Source: Anaerocolumna sp. MB42-C2 (GTDB lineage: Bacteria; Bacillota; Clostridia; Lachnospirales; Lachnospiraceae). Taken from it: 64,000 nt of DNA. Positions 61,753-64,000 of this stretch are shown in pieces. A model generated the notes under the pieces. That model was not told the DNA's origin. It saw only the letters and a list, made by a program, of their open reading frames with translations, and made no database searches. The position numbers and the translations under genes were made by a program. How positions within the stretch are numbered: the stretch's first letter is position 1; every line of letters starts with the position of its first letter. Location of the stretch: positions 4,427,501 to 4,491,500 of the forward strand of contig NZ_CP133190.1 in NCBI RefSeq assembly GCF_030913705.1, in the 5' to 3' direction.

Positions 61753-62679
61753 ATGTCTCAGGGACAACGTATTTACTCATTTTATAATATTAATAAAAAT
61801 ATGGTATGTGAAATGTTCAAAACTTTTGATAATTCAATAGTTACTAAGGCTGTAACACCAATTCATAGTGGAATGAGTACAAGTAACTACTGTATTGCAG
61901 ACGGGCAACGTGAATATCTCCTCAAAATTTACTCCGGTCATGACGGAAATATTGAACCGGTTATATATGAATATCTGCAGAAACATATTCGCATACCTGC
62001 ACTTTATTATTACGACGATAGCAGAAAAATCTGTCCTTATCCATATGCAATAATGGAATATATACATGGAGTAACGCTTTCAGAACATATTAGACGAAAT
62101 TGCTGCTACTCAACAGAAATAGTATATGAAATCGGACGGATGTTATCAATAATCCATAAGAAAAATTACCTTAAAAGTGGATTCCTTGATAGAGAATTAT
62201 ATGTGATCAAACCATGTAAAAGCACAGAGGAATTTATATTTTCTATGCTTGAGGGGAGACCCGGAGCGAGGCTTTCTGTCTCTGTCTGTGATAGCTTAAA
62301 GGTATATTTGAAGAAAAATCATGATATTCTTCACCGGATTGATTGTGAGTTTGTACTGTGCCATGGTGATATGGGATATGGTAATATCTTAATATCGGAT
62401 GATAATGTATATTTCATTGATTTTGAATATGCCATGGCGGAAAGTCGATACAGAGATATTGGAAAATTTTTTCGAAATAAGGCACCGGATGTGCAGCAGT
62501 ATATAAGTACAAATGTTTATAAAGCATTCACTGAAGGGTATAATGGACTTCCATCTGACTGGCTGCAACTTGCAAAGGTCGCAGACATTCCGGTTATGCT
62601 TGGACTGCTTAATGTTGATACTGCACCGCAAGAATGGGTTGATGACATGGAACATGATATTATGGAAGTAATCAAATAA
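61753..62679 (+). CDS. Aminoglycoside phosphotransferase-family (APH) protein
   Basis: Protein of 308 residues with kinase-like fold: YLLKIYSG (ATP Lys), AIMEYIHGVTLSEHI (hinge), LCHGDMGYGNIL (catalytic loop) and VYFIDFEYA (metal Asp). AGGAGGT precedes the ATG. The substrate may be an aminoglycoside, choline, or another sugar alcohol; the pairing with a Sat-like gene favours antibiotic modification (inference). Confidence 0.85.
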   Translation: MSQGQRIYSFYNINKNMVCEMFKTFDNSIVTKAVTPIHSGMSTSNYCIADGQREYLLKIYSGHDGNIEPVIYEYLQKHIRIPALYYYDDSRKICPYPYAIMEYIHGVTLSEHIRRNCCYSTEIVYEIGRMLSIIHKKNYLKSGFLDRELYVIKPCKSTEEFIFSMLEGRPGARLSVSVCDSLKVYLKKNHDILHRIDCEFVLCHGDMGYGNILISDDNVYFIDFEYAMAESRYRDIGKFFRNKAPDVQQYISTNVYKAFTEGYNGLPSDWLQLAKVADIPVMLGLLNVDTAPQEWVDDMEHDIMEVIK

Positions 62680-62861
62680 AATTTAATTTTATCAAGTAGG
62701 TTTCCATTCCATTAAGTTTATTAAGTAATCATTTAAGCCATGCAATAAGGTATAAGATACGAGAGTTAACTGTTCAGAATATATTTTATGAAATAAAAGG
62801 CATTGATTTAGTATATCAAAAACAATAGAATTTATAGAAGCAAAGAAGGAGTCTAATAACA

Positions 62862-63428
62862 GTGAAAGAGATAATTTTTGTTACCAGCAATAAGGGTAAG
62901 ATTGCTACTGCCCAAAACGATTTGATACATATAAAAGTATTACCATATGATGCAAAGTTAACGGAACCAAGAAGTGATAATATTAGAGAAATAGCAGAGC
63001 AAAAAGTCTATCAGGCATATGAGATGGTCAGAAAACCTTGTATATCACTGGATTCAGGTTTTTTTATTGAGGAATTGAATGGTTTTCCAAGAGCTTATGT
63101 GAATCATACGTTAGATACAATAGGAATAGAGGGTTTACTTAAACTAATGAACGGTGTAGAGAACCGTTACTGTGAATTTAGATCATGTTTAGCATATTTT
63201 GACGGAAGTATGATAAAATTCTTTGAAAGTAAATCACCCGGAAGACTTTCTATAAGTATAAAAGGCAGGGACAATGAAAATAAATGGTCCGATTTATGGT
63301 ACCTATTTATTCCTGAAAAATTCGATAAGACATTAGCAGAGTTTGATCAAGATGATTTTGAAGCTTACGATAAAACAAAGGAAGACTCGTGTATTAAGAA
63401 ATTCGGAGCATGGTATGAATTAAGGTAA
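62862..63428 (+). CDS. HAM1/RdgB-family non-canonical purine NTP pyrophosphatase
   Basis: Protein of 188 residues, GTG start after AAGGAG. FVTSNKGKIATAQNDL, ISLDSGFFIEELNGFPRAY and SPGRLSISIKG correspond to HAM1 motifs (TxNxxK, DSGL, PGxxSARY). The motifs are divergent (for example HTLDTIG replacing RYAG), so substrate specificity may differ from canonical ITP/XTP hydrolysis. Confidence 0.8.
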   Translation: MKEIIFVTSNKGKIATAQNDLIHIKVLPYDAKLTEPRSDNIREIAEQKVYQAYEMVRKPCISLDSGFFIEELNGFPRAYVNHTLDTIGIEGLLKLMNGVENRYCEFRSCLAYFDGSMIKFFESKSPGRLSISIKGRDNENKWSDLWYLFIPEKFDKTLAEFDQDDFEAYDKTKEDSCIKKFGAWYELR

Positions 63429-63487
63429 ATATATATTAGTCTGAAAGATTAAATTAAATTCTATTATCAAATTGTGAGGTAAAAAAC

Positions 63488-63866
63488 ATGAATTCAGTAT
63501 ATCAAAAAGCAAGAGAGTTTATATATCGTAACGCCAGGCCGTAAGATTTGAAGCATTGGAACAATTAAAGTTAACCAAAAGACAAAATGATATGCACATA
63601 TTAGCCTGTTTCATTAGGCTCATGCAATACTTAGAAGAATCCGGTGAAAAGGATATCATTGATTTGACTGCATTAAAGGCTGAATTGCTGGAACAAGTGA
63701 AAGGCAGTATAACTCAAAACACGGCAGAATGGGATATATTATGAAAACCCAGCTTCCGGATGGTTCGTGGAATATTCCATGGGGATGGAACGATTATCTC
63801 AATGAATGGAGTATCAGCAAAAATTGGTGGAAATCCAATGTAATTATATTTCAAGCAATCAATTAA
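63488..63866 (+). pseudogene. Remnant of a toroid-fold hypothetical gene
   Basis: Three fragments in changing frames: MNSVYQKAREFIYRNARP then TAA; from about 63545 RFEALEQLKLTKRQNDMHIL to AEWDIL; then MKTQLPDGSWNIPWGWNDYL to the stop at 63866. The W/G-rich end resembles the alpha/alpha-toroid type of 59581. A stop, an internal deletion and a frameshift indicate decay. Confidence 0.65.
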
Positions 63867-63924
63867 CTTATATCTTTATGGTTGGATTCCATTCTTTTAA
63901 TACATGGAAATGGAGTGAATGAAT

Positions 63925-64000
63925 ATGAATTATAATAGATCAGATAATGAAACTGTTGAAAAGTGGATTGGTACCAAGTGTCACTATCCGGAAGAAAAAG
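63925..64000 (+). CDS. Start of a gene cut by the window end
   Basis: ATG at 63925, nine bases after GGAG; reads MNYNRSDNETVEKWIGTKC and on to the window edge, 25 codons. Too short for identification. Confidence 0.4.
   Translation, partial: MNYNRSDNETVEKWIGTKCHYPEEK

Overview
The window is chromosomal DNA from a low-GC Gram-positive anaerobe, most likely a Clostridia species of the family Lachnospiraceae. The evidence is strong AAGGAGG-type ribosome binding sites, YesM/YesN-type two-component regulation beside LplA/B/C-type ABC transporters, AraC-controlled glycoside hydrolase loci, split iron-sulfur serine dehydratase genes, PadR-linked HAAS-domain proteins, BlaI/M56 pairs and U-rich intrinsic terminators. 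I saw no rRNA, tRNA, CRISPR array, prophage or transposase. Layout: 1-3.3 kb holds a repeat, a small XRE regulator, a CdaR-type regulator and a MOFRL-family glycerate 2-kinase. 3.6-12.1 kb is a sugar locus: lipoprotein binding protein, two permeases, a large protein distantly like GH67 alpha-glucuronidases, an FAD oxidoreductase and a divergent AraC regulator. 12.3-19.5 kb is mixed: galE under two overlapping palindromes, an aldehyde dehydrogenase with an in-frame 12-residue tandem repeat, GNAT, ArsC-like, LysR, MBL-fold, dUTPase and ClbS/DfsB-like genes. 19.6-36.7 kb is a polysaccharide utilisation region: AraC, GH42 beta-galactosidase, LplB/LplC/LplA-type transporter, YesM/YesN kinase and regulator, a GH50/agarase-like enzyme, AraC, GH36 alpha-galactosidase and GH31 alpha-glycosidase. 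Together they would import and dismantle galactose-containing oligosaccharides. 36.8-49.5 kb has a truncated LysM gene, DUF523, a DUF4362 lipoprotein, purA, a PadR plus FtsW/RodA-like gene with a frameshift, an ECF sigma/anti-sigma pair with an amber codon in the anti-sigma gene, a protein fusing a bacterial staygreen domain to a VCBS-like domain, and the serine uptake and deamination operon sdaAB-sdaAA-sstT. 49.6-57.5 kb has a BlaI/M56 pair with an unusual sensor region, a decayed type I holin-like toxin and a heterodimeric ABC exporter with its MarR regulator. 57.8-64 kb is an accessory tail of small enzymes (CHAP, P-loop kinase, GrpB, streptothricin-acetyltransferase-like, APH-like, HAM1-like) interspersed with at least three gene remnants. 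Three families of small hairpin-forming repeats punctuate the intergenic spaces. The most unusual items are the staygreen-VCBS fusion, the GH67-like/FAD oxidoreductase locus, the in-gene tandem repeats, the disabled anti-sigma and toxin genes, and the repeat families.
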